Notes: generated by a model not told the origin, from the sequence alone. 64,000 bases of DNA from Oscillatoria acuminata PCC 6304 (GCF_000317105.1 NC_019693.1:1426001-1490000); one strand, 5' to 3'; shown: positions 1 to 8,463, numbered from the stretch's first letter. Numbers and translations are program-made.

Positions 1-414
1 CGGAACCCCCAATCAGGTAAGGGATCCCCAGTTCGTCCAGAATTGCTGTCACCACAAGTACCTGAGAAATCGGGTCAGTAATGATAAGGGGTTGATTTAA
101 GTTTTGGCGAATAACTTTTAAAGCGGTTTCATCATCTAGGGTGCGAATTGCGAATTGATGACGAATTTCTAATGGACTCGCTTGAGGATAGCGGTTTTGA
201 ATCGCCATGAGAGACATTTCCCAAACCCCTTTTGTCCAACCGCTGACTATCTCCGCTTTTTTCCATAAAGGCAGCGATCGCCACAATTTAAACTGATGGA
301 ATTCGGCATTGATATCAGTATCGCTAGACTGGGTTCTATAGTTGGGCTGAATCTCGCCCATTTGGGTCAGTTGTCCCGAAAGTTCATCCGGGACATTAAT
401 GGTAATTCTAGCCA
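1..414 (-). CDS. Hypothetical protein, C-terminus cut by window edge; nucleotidyltransferase-like end
   Basis: The frame opens at an ATG at 414 (MARITINVPDEL) and runs off the left edge after 138 codons without a stop, so only the N-terminal part is visible. The first residues resemble a short ribbon-helix-helix-like strand, followed by an Arg/Trp-rich stretch with KLWRSLPLWKKAEI. The last visible residues, ILDELGIPYLIGGS, resemble the start of a nucleotidyltransferase (AbiEii/MNT-like) domain, where the GGS motif opens the catalytic site. The inference is a nucleotidyltransferase-type protein with an N-terminal extension. It heads the left accessory island on the same strand as the toxin-antitoxin genes. 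Function is uncertain because the catalytic Asp residues would lie outside the window. Confidence 0.55.
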
Positions 415-554
415 TAGGATAACTTTCAATAAAAAAGTTAATCGATTATAGCATAATTCAATCAATAGGGAGTCCTAACTAGGCCATCCTCAGCCAATTC
501 CAACGAGCCTAGTTTAGATGCTATTTCCAGTTTATGATGCCCGAGTAATTCTAA

Positions 555-878
555 TCAATTGACCTTTAAGATTTTCTTCTCAAACCTGGCAATAGCTTCA
601 GCAATCCGCTGCGCCTGTCGTTCTGTATTCAAATCTTTTTTGCAGATGATAATGCCGCAATGATTGGGTTGAAAGCGGTGCAGCCGTCTAAAATCATCCC
701 AATTTCGCGTTAAAATCGCACGTTCCTCATGAACGGCAAACGCCAATACCTCTTCGTCAGGAATTCCCAATCCTGCCTTGCCAGCTTCGGCAACGGTAAG
801 GACATCGTGACCCGCTAAACGCAGGAATTCGACAATTGGAAGAAGGAAATTTTCATCGGCATCAAGACGCGCCCTGTT
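555..878 (-). pseudogene. DUF5615 PIN-like toxin reading frame without a usable start codon
   Basis: Read in one frame from just after the stop of the upstream DUF433 gene, the translation gives RLDADENFLLPIVEFLRLAG and then AEAGKAGLGIPDEEV and TRNWDDFRRLH. This is the DUF5615 (Mut7-C/PIN-like) signature, with the expected DEN and TRNWDDF acidic positions. There is no ATG, GTG or TTG in this frame before codon 37 (a TTG at 770), well inside the domain. The frame directly follows the TGA of the DUF433 gene. DUF433-DUF5615 pairs are known antitoxin-toxin neighbours. Either the start codon was lost by mutation or a non-standard start is used with coupling; I favour inactivation. A start at 770 would leave 71 residues lacking the first acidic residues. 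Confidence 0.6.
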
Positions 879-1205
879 TCAATCTTCCTCATTTCTTTGA
901 ATTGCCGCTTCCATTTCCCCTGGGTGTGCCTGGGAATAGTTCCAAGCATTGACTAAATCTTCGGCGCTGAGTTGAGGAAAATCCTGTAAAATTCGACCAT
1001 CAGACGCCCCTAATCGACGATAGTTGACGAGAGACCAAACGGGGATGCGAGTATTGGCAATTCTAGCATCGCCGCCACAGACTCCGGGGGTTTTTTCAAT
1101 CCCTTTCCAAGGGTTACTTAAACTTTGGGCGAGGATTTGAATCGCTTGGGCTTTTTCTTCTGGGGTTAAGGCTAGGAGTTGGGTTTCTAGTTCTTTTAGG
1201 GTCAT
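879..1205 (-). CDS. DUF433 antitoxin-like protein
   Basis: The 108-residue product carries a DUF433 domain at about residues 40-108: PGVCGGDARIANTRIPVWSL, then LGASDGRILQDFPQLSAEDL and an acidic end. DUF433 is a small winged-helix-type family usually found as the DNA-binding antitoxin beside DUF5615 PIN-like proteins. Residues 1-35 form a predicted helical extension (LKELETQLLALTPEEK). The gene ends with a TGA in the same frame as the DUF5615 remnant downstream, so the two were probably coupled. Likely role: autoregulatory DNA-binding antitoxin. The family call is strong; the TA role is inferred from context. Confidence 0.8.
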   Translation of the reverse strand: MTLKELETQLLALTPEEKAQAIQILAQSLSNPWKGIEKTPGVCGGDARIANTRIPVWSLVNYRRLGASDGRILQDFPQLSAEDLVNAWNYSQAHPGEMEAAIQRNEED

Positions 1206-1275
1206 ATTGTAAGGGCTGTTACTATTTCATCTGGTAAAGGGGAAAGCTGCGATCGCCACTTCAGCAATCTGATAA

Positions 1276-1512
1276 CTACAGCTTATCAAATTCCTCCGGC
1301 TCTACATCGGGAACCTTCATCAAAACCTGTTGAAATTGTTCCCAATCCCCCCGTTTTGCTCGCTCTACTACATAATCTTGAGTCATCCAAGCGGAAACTT
1401 GAGCCGAAAGGGCGATCGCAACCAGTTGGTCTATGGAGATACTTTCTCGTTCTGCCAGTTCGGTCACTTGTTTGTACAAAGAATCGGGAATTTTAACATT
1501 CAAGTCGCTCAT
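1276..1512 (-). CDS. Antitoxin of a PIN-type toxin-antitoxin pair (ribbon-helix-helix-like)
   Basis: A 78-residue acidic protein starting MSDLNVKIPDSLYKQVTELA. The short strand NVKIPDSLY followed by two predicted helices (TELAERESISIDQLVAIALS) is typical of ribbon-helix-helix DNA-binding antitoxins. The C-terminus (QFQQVLMKVPDVEPEEFDKL) is acidic and would be the toxin-neutralising part. Its start ATG overlaps the stop of the PIN gene upstream by four bases (ATGA), which indicates translational coupling. This order, toxin before antitoxin, is seen in some cyanobacterial PIN modules. This is one of the two pairs in the window where both partners look intact. Confidence 0.7.
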   Translation of the reverse strand: MSDLNVKIPDSLYKQVTELAERESISIDQLVAIALSAQVSAWMTQDYVVERAKRGDWEQFQQVLMKVPDVEPEEFDKL

Positions 1513-1937
1513 TCTATTGCTCCTACTTCTTGCAGAAACTCTTTGGGTGATAAAATCCTGATGCCAAAACGTTCGGCTTCTTGTAAATCTCTTTTATTAT
1601 AGGTGATGATACAGTCAGCTTGGCATTCCACAGCTAAATCGACCAAAAAATCATCATCAGGGTCTCGTGCTATTGGACGCCAGAGGTAAAATATCTGCCG
1701 ATGCCTAGCAATAGTACAGATGCCGTTAACAATATAGTCAACTTCTTCCAGGGTTAAGCCTAACTGTACTCTTTCTCGTTTAAGTATTTCTTCATACTCT
1801 AACACTAAGGTAGTCGAGACATTCAAGCACCAGCGTCCATCATTAAGCAGGGTTAAAAATTTGTACGATGCACCGCGAGAGGATTTCAGACCCGCCAGCA
1901 ACACATTGGTATCGACAATAATTTGATATTGTTTCAT
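1509..1937 (-). CDS. PIN-domain ribonuclease toxin
   Basis: A 142-residue PIN-domain protein of the 'putative toxin-antitoxin component, PIN family' type. Visible acidic positions are Asp9 in IIVDTNVLLAGL, Glu49/50 in LVLEYEEIL, Asp93-95 in ARDPDDDFLVDLA, and the C-terminal IITYNKRDL, which together build the metal-dependent nuclease site. Length is normal for the family. It overlaps the downstream antitoxin gene by 4 bp. Expected role: cleavage of RNA when the antitoxin is removed. All catalytic positions are present, so it is probably functional, unlike most other toxins in this window. Confidence 0.8.
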   Translation of the reverse strand: MKQYQIIVDTNVLLAGLKSSRGASYKFLTLLNDGRWCLNVSTTLVLEYEEILKRERVQLGLTLEEVDYIVNGICTIARHRQIFYLWRPIARDPDDDFLVDLAVECQADCIITYNKRDLQEAERFGIRILSPKEFLQEVGAIE

Positions 1938-1946
1938 GATTTCTGC

Positions 1947-3005
1947 TTAATCATTTTCATCGGCATCGCGATTGATATGAAACCAGTTCTGAGTGTGAAG
2001 GCGTTCCCAAGCTATTCGCAGATGGTTGGGTTTAAATAGATGGCGCTTGCGATCGCTCCATTCCTGTACTCGTTCAATAGCGCGATCGCAATCCATTGCT
2101 GCTTGCGAATCTTCCGTCGCAATCCAGTGAAGGGTTGCCAACATTTCCATGCCGTAAGGGGTCTCAAATCCTTCAATTAAATCGCTGACTTGTTGCAGGC
2201 GATCGCCGGTATCGGGATGTGCTGATAAAAAGCGATCGGCAGCGTCACGACCCTTTTCTAATACATAAATTGCCGAGGTTTCAGTGCGATCGCCATATCC
2301 GCGAATGTAATGACCCTCAATGTTTTGCAAAACATGATTAAGATTCTCTGCATAAGGGCCGAATTGATGTTTGATGTAGCGCAGTCTTAACGGTTCGCCT
2401 GCTACTTGCAAAAAATAGGCGAGTTTTTGAATTTCCAGTTTAGTTAAGCGATAGCCGGGAATGCCGTACAATTCCAGCAGGCGAATCAATAAAGCCCGTC
2501 CCCGGGTCATTTTTGGGGTAGAGGTAGCCACGGGTATTTGCTCCGCAACAGGTGCGCCAGTCGGTTCAAAAATAACCACTTCAACATCAGGAACTTCCGC
2601 AAAAGATTGAACGATGAGAGGTTTAACTTCCGTCCAATCCAAGCCCCCATTTCCGCATCCCAGAGGAGGAATTGCGATCGAGCGAATTTCTAACCGCTTG
2701 ACCTCCTCAACCAGTGCGATTAATCCCGATTTGATATCTTCTATTTTAGATTTTCCTTTCCAGTGGCGCTTAGTGGGAAAATTAATGATGTATTTGGGAA
2801 ATAGCTCATCGGTAGTAACTACAAACATTTGCCCGGGATGGACTTTTTTAGCATCACAAGCTGTTTTATAGACTCTAAAATTTTTAGGAAACGCTTGCTT
2901 AAATTGCAAAGCAATCCCCTTCCCCATGACACCGACACAGTTAACGGTATTCACCAGGGCCTCAGTCGGTTCTGTCAATAGGTTGCCTTGCTTAAACTGA
3001 ATCAT
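1947..3005 (-). CDS. darG: DarG-type antitoxin: macrodomain DNA ADP-ribosylglycohydrolase
   Basis: A 352-residue protein in two parts. Residues 1-155 are a macrodomain: GNLLTEPTEALVNTVNCVG, MGKGIALQFKQAFP, and the ligand-loop PPLGCGNGGLDW. Residues about 165-340 form a second domain with YRLTKLEIQKLAYFLQ and HQFGPYAENL, as seen in DarG C-terminal regions. DarG removes ADP-ribose from thymidine bases added by DarT and also sequesters DarT through its C-terminal part. The damaged DarT reading frame lies immediately upstream on the same strand. The macrodomain loop residues (the Asn-Cys-Val-Gly and Gly-rich loops) look intact. With its toxin broken, this gene would now be an orphan antitoxin, possibly protective against other DarT proteins. 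Confidence 0.85.
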   Translation of the reverse strand: MIQFKQGNLLTEPTEALVNTVNCVGVMGKGIALQFKQAFPKNFRVYKTACDAKKVHPGQMFVVTTDELFPKYIINFPTKRHWKGKSKIEDIKSGLIALVEEVKRLEIRSIAIPPLGCGNGGLDWTEVKPLIVQSFAEVPDVEVVIFEPTGAPVAEQIPVATSTPKMTRGRALLIRLLELYGIPGYRLTKLEIQKLAYFLQVAGEPLRLRYIKHQFGPYAENLNHVLQNIEGHYIRGYGDRTETSAIYVLEKGRDAADRFLSAHPDTGDRLQQVSDLIEGFETPYGMEMLATLHWIATEDSQAAMDCDRAIERVQEWSDRKRHLFKPNHLRIAWERLHTQNWFHINRDADEND

Positions 3006-3263
3006 TGCCGGATAAAACTTCCCGAGTAGACGTTTTTGTCCACCTCTTAATTGTAACTGATTTTAAGGGAAAACCTGCTGCTGCCATATCCTCGGCTGTT
3101 GCCACTAAGTTAATTAAGCGCGTTTATTCTGAATGGTTTCGTGAGCAATATCTACATAATTGATCCGCTGAGATTTTAAGCGATTGTTAGCGAGGATGCC
3201 ACCAGAATGCAAGATAGAGGGTAAATTTCTAAGATGGGTAATATGGTAGATATAGGTGGTCAT
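2992..3263 (-). pseudogene. darT: darT remnant: internal deletion plus frameshift
   Basis: A first frame from an ATG at 3263 reads TYIYHITHLRNLPSILHSGG then RINYVDIAHETIQNKRA and stops at 3114. This is the start of DarT (NAD-binding HITH and the DIA..IQ..R segment). The expected following section with the catalytic part is absent. A few bases later, in another frame, LINLVATAEDMAAAGFP appears, which resembles the later IL-LV-SS-A-GLP segment of DarT as I remember it, and ends at 2992 inside the start of darG. So the middle (roughly 45 codons) and the C-terminal half, including the catalytic Glu, are missing. DarT is a DNA ADP-ribosyltransferase toxin; this copy cannot make it. A longer start at 3305 adds 14 unlikely residues. 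Confidence 0.75.
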
Positions 3264-3305
3264 CTGACAATCATAGGGGGACGGGGCAGGGTCAGCACAT
3301 CTCAA

Positions 3306-3458
3306 TCAGACTTGACACAAGGATTGTAGGGTAAGCATCATGTACTCATCACTCATTGCCGCCCGTTTCATTCCCACATACTGTATGCCAGCTTTTTTGT
3401 CAGTTGATAGTTCAATCAGCAAAGTATCCACATCTGGACTATATCTAATCCGTTTCAT
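3306..3458 (-). CDS. Short DUF2283-like protein
   Basis: A 50-codon frame starting MKRIRYSPDVDTLLIELST. That opening matches DUF2283, a small beta-rich family often found near cyanobacterial toxin genes. The usual C-terminal 'IVEIEILNAS' strand is not seen; after residue 25 the sequence (KRAAMSDEYMMLTLQSLCQV) does not match what I know of the family, so it may be shortened or altered. It ends one base before the longest possible darT start. Function unknown. Confidence 0.5.
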   Translation of the reverse strand: MKRIRYSPDVDTLLIELSTDKKAGIQYVGMKRAAMSDEYMMLTLQSLCQV

Positions 3459-3489
3459 ATCGCGACTTCCTTTGGGTAGTGGGTAATGA

Positions 3490-4161
3490 CTATTCCATCT
3501 GTGGCGGCAATAATTTACTCCCTACATCGGAAATTTTCGGATTGCGACGCTGCATATAATCCACCCATTCCCAAAATGCCCAATTTTTTAGGGTATTGTA
3601 GTGGAGGTTTATATAATTAGCCCATTCTGGATGTACGAAAACAGCTTTGCCGTTCGTATCGATCCAGTAAAGTGGTTTTCGACTTTCAAATTCGGCTTGT
3701 GCTAGTTCTACAATTAACGGATTTATCTTGACATCCTTTTTTTCTCTTAATTCAGATTCAAAAAAGGGGCGGATGAGACGATAAGGAACAAATCTCATCA
3801 GCGTTTTAATCGGTTCTTCTAATGCTTTAGTTGCAATAGTTTTCCGAAGTTCTATTGGATTTATTTTGGGCAATGTTGCCAAGAGTTGGCTTCTCCCTAA
3901 CCCGATCGCCTCTAATTGCTCCCCAATGGTGTCTTGCGAACCCAAGGATAATTTATAATAAGCATAAGGATACCACGCATTCACCAGCATTTCAATGGTT
4001 AATTCTCGAAACTCAATCGGGTATGACACTTCAAATTTTCTTGAGTTCAGAATTTTTAACAAGGACAAAAACAGTAAATATTTGTAAGAATTTGTTGTGT
4101 CTTTGAAAAAATTACCAACGGCAGAAATATCTAGCGTTTCAGAGGGAGGAAGTGAGGTCAT
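3490..4161 (-). CDS. N-terminal part of an HNH-endonuclease-type protein, probably lacking the HNH domain
   Basis: A 223-residue protein. The segments VPYRLIRPFFESELR, KINPLIVELAQ, PLYWIDTNGKAVFVHPEW and EWVDYMQRRNPKISDVGSKL resemble the helper region that precedes an HNH nuclease domain in a family of about 300-350 residue bacterial proteins. Here translation stops right after KLLPPQME, where the HNH core would be expected to begin, and no Cys/His HNH motif follows. It is therefore either a truncated nuclease or a stand-alone helper. Function is not established. It sits between the DarG and Uma2 genes on the same strand. Confidence 0.45.
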   Translation of the reverse strand: MTSLPPSETLDISAVGNFFKDTTNSYKYLLFLSLLKILNSRKFEVSYPIEFRELTIEMLVNAWYPYAYYKLSLGSQDTIGEQLEAIGLGRSQLLATLPKINPIELRKTIATKALEEPIKTLMRFVPYRLIRPFFESELREKKDVKINPLIVELAQAEFESRKPLYWIDTNGKAVFVHPEWANYINLHYNTLKNWAFWEWVDYMQRRNPKISDVGSKLLPPQME

Positions 4162-4293
4162 ATAATTACAAGGGATAAACGAAACTGCAAAAGCGACCTA
4201 GAAGATGTCGCATGATTTTGTGACCGACCTCTTCTAATTGTCCCACATTTCGAGATGCTCACCCTAACTTTAGCAAGATTTTAGAACACTTTT
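4162..4293. other. Short intergenic gap
   Basis: This stretch separates the HNH-like gene from the Uma2 gene. I see no gene, tRNA or clear terminator hairpin in it. Confidence 0.5.
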
Positions 4294-4902
4294 TTACCAA
4301 ATTTTGCTTAAATCGAGAACAAACCCGGGCAAGATTGGCTCGCCGCTAACCGTAGCAGGATTATTGAGGCATTCTACGGCATTTCCGGGACGATAGATGT
4401 AAACTCGACGTTGTTTGCGGTCTATCAGCCATCCAAGTTGCACTCCATTGTCAATGTACTGTTGCATTTTGTCTTGGAGTGGTTTTAATGGGTCAGATGC
4501 CGATCGCAGTTCCACCACAAAATCAGGAGGAATGGGTGCAAATTTTTCCTGTTGTTCTGGTGTAAGCTCGTTCCACCGTTCCAACTTCACCCAAGCAGCA
4601 TCGGGAGAAATTTGCGCTCCATTCGGTAAGGTAAACCCCGTACTCGAATCAAACCCAATTCCCGTCTCGTCTTGTTCAGTCCAGTTATAAAGCTGGCCGA
4701 GCAGTCTAAAATTGCGTCCACCCGTTTCGCTGCCAGTCGGGGGCATAATCACTAATTCTTCTGTTGCCTTGCGTTCGAGGCGTAAGTCTCGATTGAGTTG
4801 ACAAATTTCAAAAAATTGCTCTGGGGTTAGCTCTATTACCGGATGAATATGCAGCACCAAGGGATGATTTTCAATATTTTTCCGAATTTTCGTTGGATTC
4901 AT
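4294..4902 (-). CDS. Uma2 family endonuclease-fold protein (DUF820)
   Basis: The start at 4902 (MNPTKIRKNIENH) is chosen because AGGAGA lies seven bases upstream; a longer frame to 4962 has no ribosome binding site. The 202-residue product has the Uma2 pattern: LTPEQFFEICQLN, LVIMPPTG near the N-terminus, ISPDAAWV, PDFVVELRS and DKMQQYIDNGVQLGWLID, with the acidic and Lys residues of a PD-(D/E)XK nuclease fold. Uma2 proteins are greatly expanded in cyanobacteria; their biological role is not settled. This is one of four Uma2 genes in the window. Confidence 0.85.
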   Translation of the reverse strand: MNPTKIRKNIENHPLVLHIHPVIELTPEQFFEICQLNRDLRLERKATEELVIMPPTGSETGGRNFRLLGQLYNWTEQDETGIGFDSSTGFTLPNGAQISPDAAWVKLERWNELTPEQQEKFAPIPPDFVVELRSASDPLKPLQDKMQQYIDNGVQLGWLIDRKQRRVYIYRPGNAVECLNNPATVSGEPILPGFVLDLSKIW

Positions 4903-4966
4903 GGTAAATCTCCTGGGTTTGTTATTAATTTGCCCTGCTTTTATCTTTTTAAAGCAGGGCAAAGCC

Positions 4967-7132
4967 TTACGCCCAATTTTTATCCGATTCAGGCTTCCGA
5001 TTGTGACGTTTTGGCTGCATTTGAGTAATATTTTCCAGGGATGTTGCTCCCAAAACTCTTTCCGTTAGTTTAGCAACAAATGCTTGCTGGAGTTGAGGAT
5101 TATCTCGCAAAATGGAGTTTTGCAATATTTCTTCAACTAACGCCTCGATTTTCCCTTCCGATTCGCGCTCAACCCAAACCATGCGGTGGGTTTCTTCGCC
5201 GTCGGGACGGGTGACGGTAATCCGGCGCGCATCAAATCCCTCTCCTTTGGCAGCTACTTCTTTCTGCAAGGCTTCCAGATTCTTGAATCGTCGTGCGATG
5301 TCACTGAGTTTAATCTCGAACCCGGTGGCATTTTAATCGGTCCAGGATTCGCCCGGTTTATCGGCAACTATCATTACCAGTGCTTCTAACCACTGGCGGT
5401 AAGCGAAGCTATGCCGCAGGCTTTTCGCTTTTACTCTCATCTGCTGCCGCCTGAGCAAAACTGGTTAGGCGACGTTCCAGAGATTGACCGCCAATATAAC
5501 TGGCACGGACGCGCAAGTCTTCCCGCAGTTTAGTTTCGGGACTTCTGATGCCAAACGCCTCGTATAAGCGGGTTTGACAGTCGTTGAGCAAGCGATCGTA
5601 GGCAGTTTGAATCTCTCGCAGCGCTTCTACTAGCTTGAGGCGGAGGGTTTTGGCAATATTGGCATCCTCCCCCTCTTCGCTGGTAATTGCAGGCAACCCA
5701 CAGGCTTGGGGTAACGATGTAAACACCAGTTCATCCGGTTCCTGTTCCCGTTTTAAGGCTTGCAGAACCCTTAACGCTTCACCACTGAGGCGCTGGGTTT
5801 GAGTAGTATAGGCGGGTAATGCTTTGGCAAATTGAAATAACGGTTTGACGACGGTGAGCAGGGTCGCGTTACGAACCCCAGACTTGTTGAGGGGTTTGCG
5901 TTTTCCCCAAATTGCCTCCAGTTCTTTAAAGACTTGCGATCGCAGTCCGACGACTTCAAAGTATTTCACCGCAAAGCGTTCGGGATATCTCACCAGGAGT
6001 TCAAAATGCTCCAATCCCAACACCGGGATAAAAGTGCCATCTTGATAAACCCCGACATCATCCGCATGGTAAAGCAACATCGCCGCCAACAACACCGGAA
6101 TCGCACCTTGTTTCATCCCGTAGGGAGGTGCTTGCAAGCGCTGGTAAAGCAAGTCTAATGTTTGCTGTTGTTCTTTCGCCTCCCAGACTGTCGCGACGCC
6201 AGAATCATCTGGAGGGGGGTAAATTCCCAATTCGTCTCCGTCTTCTTGGTGAATCCCTGTCTCTGCTAATAGAGAATCATAGAGGCTAACTTCCGGGCCA
6301 TATCCCTCAAATCCCAATCTTTCTAAATCGGATTTTTCCAACATGGCGGCAATGAGTTCCATTCGAGCTTTCGCACCTTGAGAAGTGAGATCGCGGCGAT
6401 TAATATGTTCATTCCACAGACATAGAGTTTTGTGGTAAACGCGATCGCACACTTGAGATAGTTGTGCATTCAAGTCTCTAACGTGACGGATTGTTTCTCG
6501 TTTTCCCTGAATCCAGCAGACATTGGAATTCTCGGCTACATCAAACGCTTGACTAAGGCTTTCATCTAACAATTCCTCTGCCTGAACTAAGCGATAGCGC
6601 ACTTCTCGCCGCGCTACTCCATCGCTTTGCAATTCCGATGAATGTTGAATGTGCTTGAGTGCTGCAAATTCTCGCGAGTGCATTCGCAATGTTTCCAATT
6701 TTGCCGCACAGAGCACGATTAAGGGTTTTCCATCGATCGTCTTAGTAGGGACTCGCTGAGGCAATTCTTCACTGACCCAATAGGCAATTAATCCATCGGC
6801 ATCCTCGTTCAAACAAGACAGTGTTGAGAGAGTTGCCGATTCATCGAGATAGCGGCGTTCAAAATAGCGCTATGATTTTCGCGGTCTGCACAAGCTGAAA
6901 TTAGAAATTGAGCAAAGGAAGATTTTCCGGTGCCATAAACGCCGGTTAAGGTCCAAGCCCGGTTAGTTTCAGGATTGGCAAATCCAGTTAAAATTCGGCG
7001 CAGTGCATCCAGCGATCGCTCGGTCAGAATATATCCGGCTAAGGCTTCGGCTCGTTCCAAATCTCGCTCGATATTAATAGAACGAGAATACCGACGATTG
7101 AGGCTGAAATAGTTAGATAATCGTTTAGTCAT
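4967..7132 (-). pseudogene. Broken P-loop ATPase, SspC-like, with two frameshifts and an in-frame stop
   Basis: Three frame segments read as one protein of roughly 715 codons. Segment 1 (7132-6809) has a Walker A motif in LTGVYGTGKSSFAQFL and then loses frame near 6850-6880. Segment 2 continues in another frame as RYFERRYLDESATL and runs to a TAG at about 5411. That stop lies inside an imperfect palindrome (5401-5430, AAGCGAA...TTCGCTT). Segment 3 resumes in a shifted frame (HSFAYRQWLEALVMIVADK), meets a TAA near 5333, and continues as GFEIKLSDIARRFKNLEAL to 4967. The gene follows a DUF4007 gene with an 8-bp overlap. DUF4007 plus a large P-loop ATPase is the sspB-sspC arrangement of Ssp DNA phosphorothioation systems, so I call it sspC-like from context. 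The sulfur-transfer gene sspD is not here. Confidence 0.65.
5401..5430. repeat. 30-bp imperfect palindrome inside the SspC-like gene
   Basis: The arms AAGCGAA and TTCGCTT flank a GC-rich centre. It belongs to the class of short cyanobacterial dispersed palindromes built on 'GCGAAGC...GCTTCGC'. In the gene it carries the TAG that ends the middle segment, and the frame changes across it, so insertion of this element is a likely cause of one of the frameshifts. Confidence 0.55.
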
Positions 7133-8063
7133 TGTTGTTTCCGCCTCGTCTTAAATTGTAGTACCGTTCTATAATATCCTTTGCCAAGACTTCGGGATCT
7201 TCGTTAAAAGAAAATTGAATTAATCCGGCAGATTCAGACAAAGCGACTGCCTTCCACTGACGCGCTACTCGTTCGATCGCCTCACAGACTGCACTCTCGG
7301 GCAACTTAAAGACCATCCCGGGGCTACCGCTATCATAAAGCAGGCGAGATAGGGCGATCGTGCGCTGTCCATGTCCCACCCAATCTGCATATTCCAAACA
7401 AGCGGCAACGACAATTTCTGCGGGTAAATTCCGCTTTTGATTCACGCGGAAGGTGTAATATTTGGAGTCACCGGCGGTATGAATCAATCCCAATTCTGTA
7501 AAGGGACAGTCGATGGAATCTTCACTGACTTTCGTCTGCGATCGCTGTTTGACATACATCCGCAGAATGCAGCTAACATCTTTATTAATTGAAGATTCGG
7601 CAATATTCTTTTTCAGGGTTTGTCCATAGTCAGACACTGCCAAAAACAAATCATTTTGGGAAAATTCCACCCGACGAAACTGATTAAAGGTGTAATGCCA
7701 TGCCGCCGCGTCGCAGGGGGGTTTGAGCAAATTCCAGTGCAGCAACCACAGGGATGCCGGATCCTCCAAAAACGGGTCCCAGCCGTCATCTTCTAAAAGG
7801 TTGTAGCCGAATTCCGTGGGGCGATCGTCTGCCAACAGCTTAAACACTTTGCACCAGTAGCGAATCGATCGCACCATATTTTTCCCCACCCCGAGACGCA
7901 CTGGCGCATCCTCGGCCAAAAATACCCCGGGATCTTCCTTCGCTTTGTCAAAACCCTTTTTCAGCCAGCCAAACCGAGGGTGAAAGGTTTCATGACGGGC
8001 AAAAACCGGATTCACGCTTTGGGGGGGGTCGATGATATGACGGTTGAGGCTGGTTTGAATCAC
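7125..8063 (-). CDS. DUF4007 family protein, SspB-type
   Basis: A 312-residue protein with the DUF4007 hallmarks ARHETFHPRFGWLKKG and VRLGVGKNMVRSIRYWCKVF near the N-terminus, then a helical mid-region and a C-terminal part with LLYDSGSPGMVFKLPES. DUF4007 proteins occur as SspB in single-strand phosphorothioation (Ssp) loci, where SspB is reported as a nicking component acting with the ATPase SspC and the sulfur-transfer protein SspD. The GTG at 8063 gives 17 residues before the usual family start; a GTG at 8015 (VNPVFARHETF) is an alternative. The frame itself is intact, but its ATPase partner is broken and no sspD or sspA is visible, so the pathway cannot be complete from this locus. Confidence 0.7.
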   Translation of the reverse strand: MIQTSLNRHIIDPPQSVNPVFARHETFHPRFGWLKKGFDKAKEDPGVFLAEDAPVRLGVGKNMVRSIRYWCKVFKLLADDRPTEFGYNLLEDDGWDPFLEDPASLWLLHWNLLKPPCDAAAWHYTFNQFRRVEFSQNDLFLAVSDYGQTLKKNIAESSINKDVSCILRMYVKQRSQTKVSEDSIDCPFTELGLIHTAGDSKYYTFRVNQKRNLPAEIVVAACLEYADWVGHGQRTIALSRLLYDSGSPGMVFKLPESAVCEAIERVARQWKAVALSESAGLIQFSFNEDPEVLAKDIIERYYNLRRGGNNND

Positions 8064-8290
8064 GATGGTTTCCGGTGACGTCTGGTAAGCAAAACGATTA
8101 TTATTACCCAGTCTGGGCCTGGACGATCGGCCTGAGCAATAAAATTTTACATTCTTAACTCAGGGACTGGATCACCTTGTAATGTCCATCGTCCATAGTA
8201 GCGCGCTTGAGTAAAAAGTCAACCTACCGGCTATAGAGACCCTACCATCGTCCTCCTACTCCAGAAGCGGTAGAGTTCACAGGCGAAGAT
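8064..8290. other. Upstream region of the DUF4007 gene
   Basis: This gap lies between the DUF4007 gene and a dispersed repeat. I see no convincing gene here; a short minus-strand open frame (8231-8479) largely overlaps the repeat and has no family signature. Confidence 0.5.
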
Positions 8291-8463
8291 TAAGGGGATT
8301 GCAAAATATAAATCATCCAACCGTTCAACTGAAAGGAAGGTATGTGTCGGAGTAAATGCGCAGGCCCCAAGGGTCCCGGGCATCGAAGCCCCTACATTGA
8401 CAGGGCTACTCTGTTGATCTACGAACGAACGTTTTGGAGATTTTATTTTTTGGAGTTCCCTAA
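8291..8463 (-). repeat. Dispersed repeat with conserved ends, copy 1 (inverted relative to copy 2)
   Basis: The plus strand reads TAAGGGGATTGCAAAATATA at the left end and ends with CGTTTTGGAGATTTTATTTT...GGAGTTCCCTAA. The same ends occur in reverse order and orientation at 43352-43503. The outer 30-45 bp of both copies match closely; the cores differ. In this copy the core includes a partial palindrome (AATGCGCAGGCC...). This pattern suggests a small non-autonomous element or a repeated structured unit. No coding potential is recognised. Confidence 0.7.
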
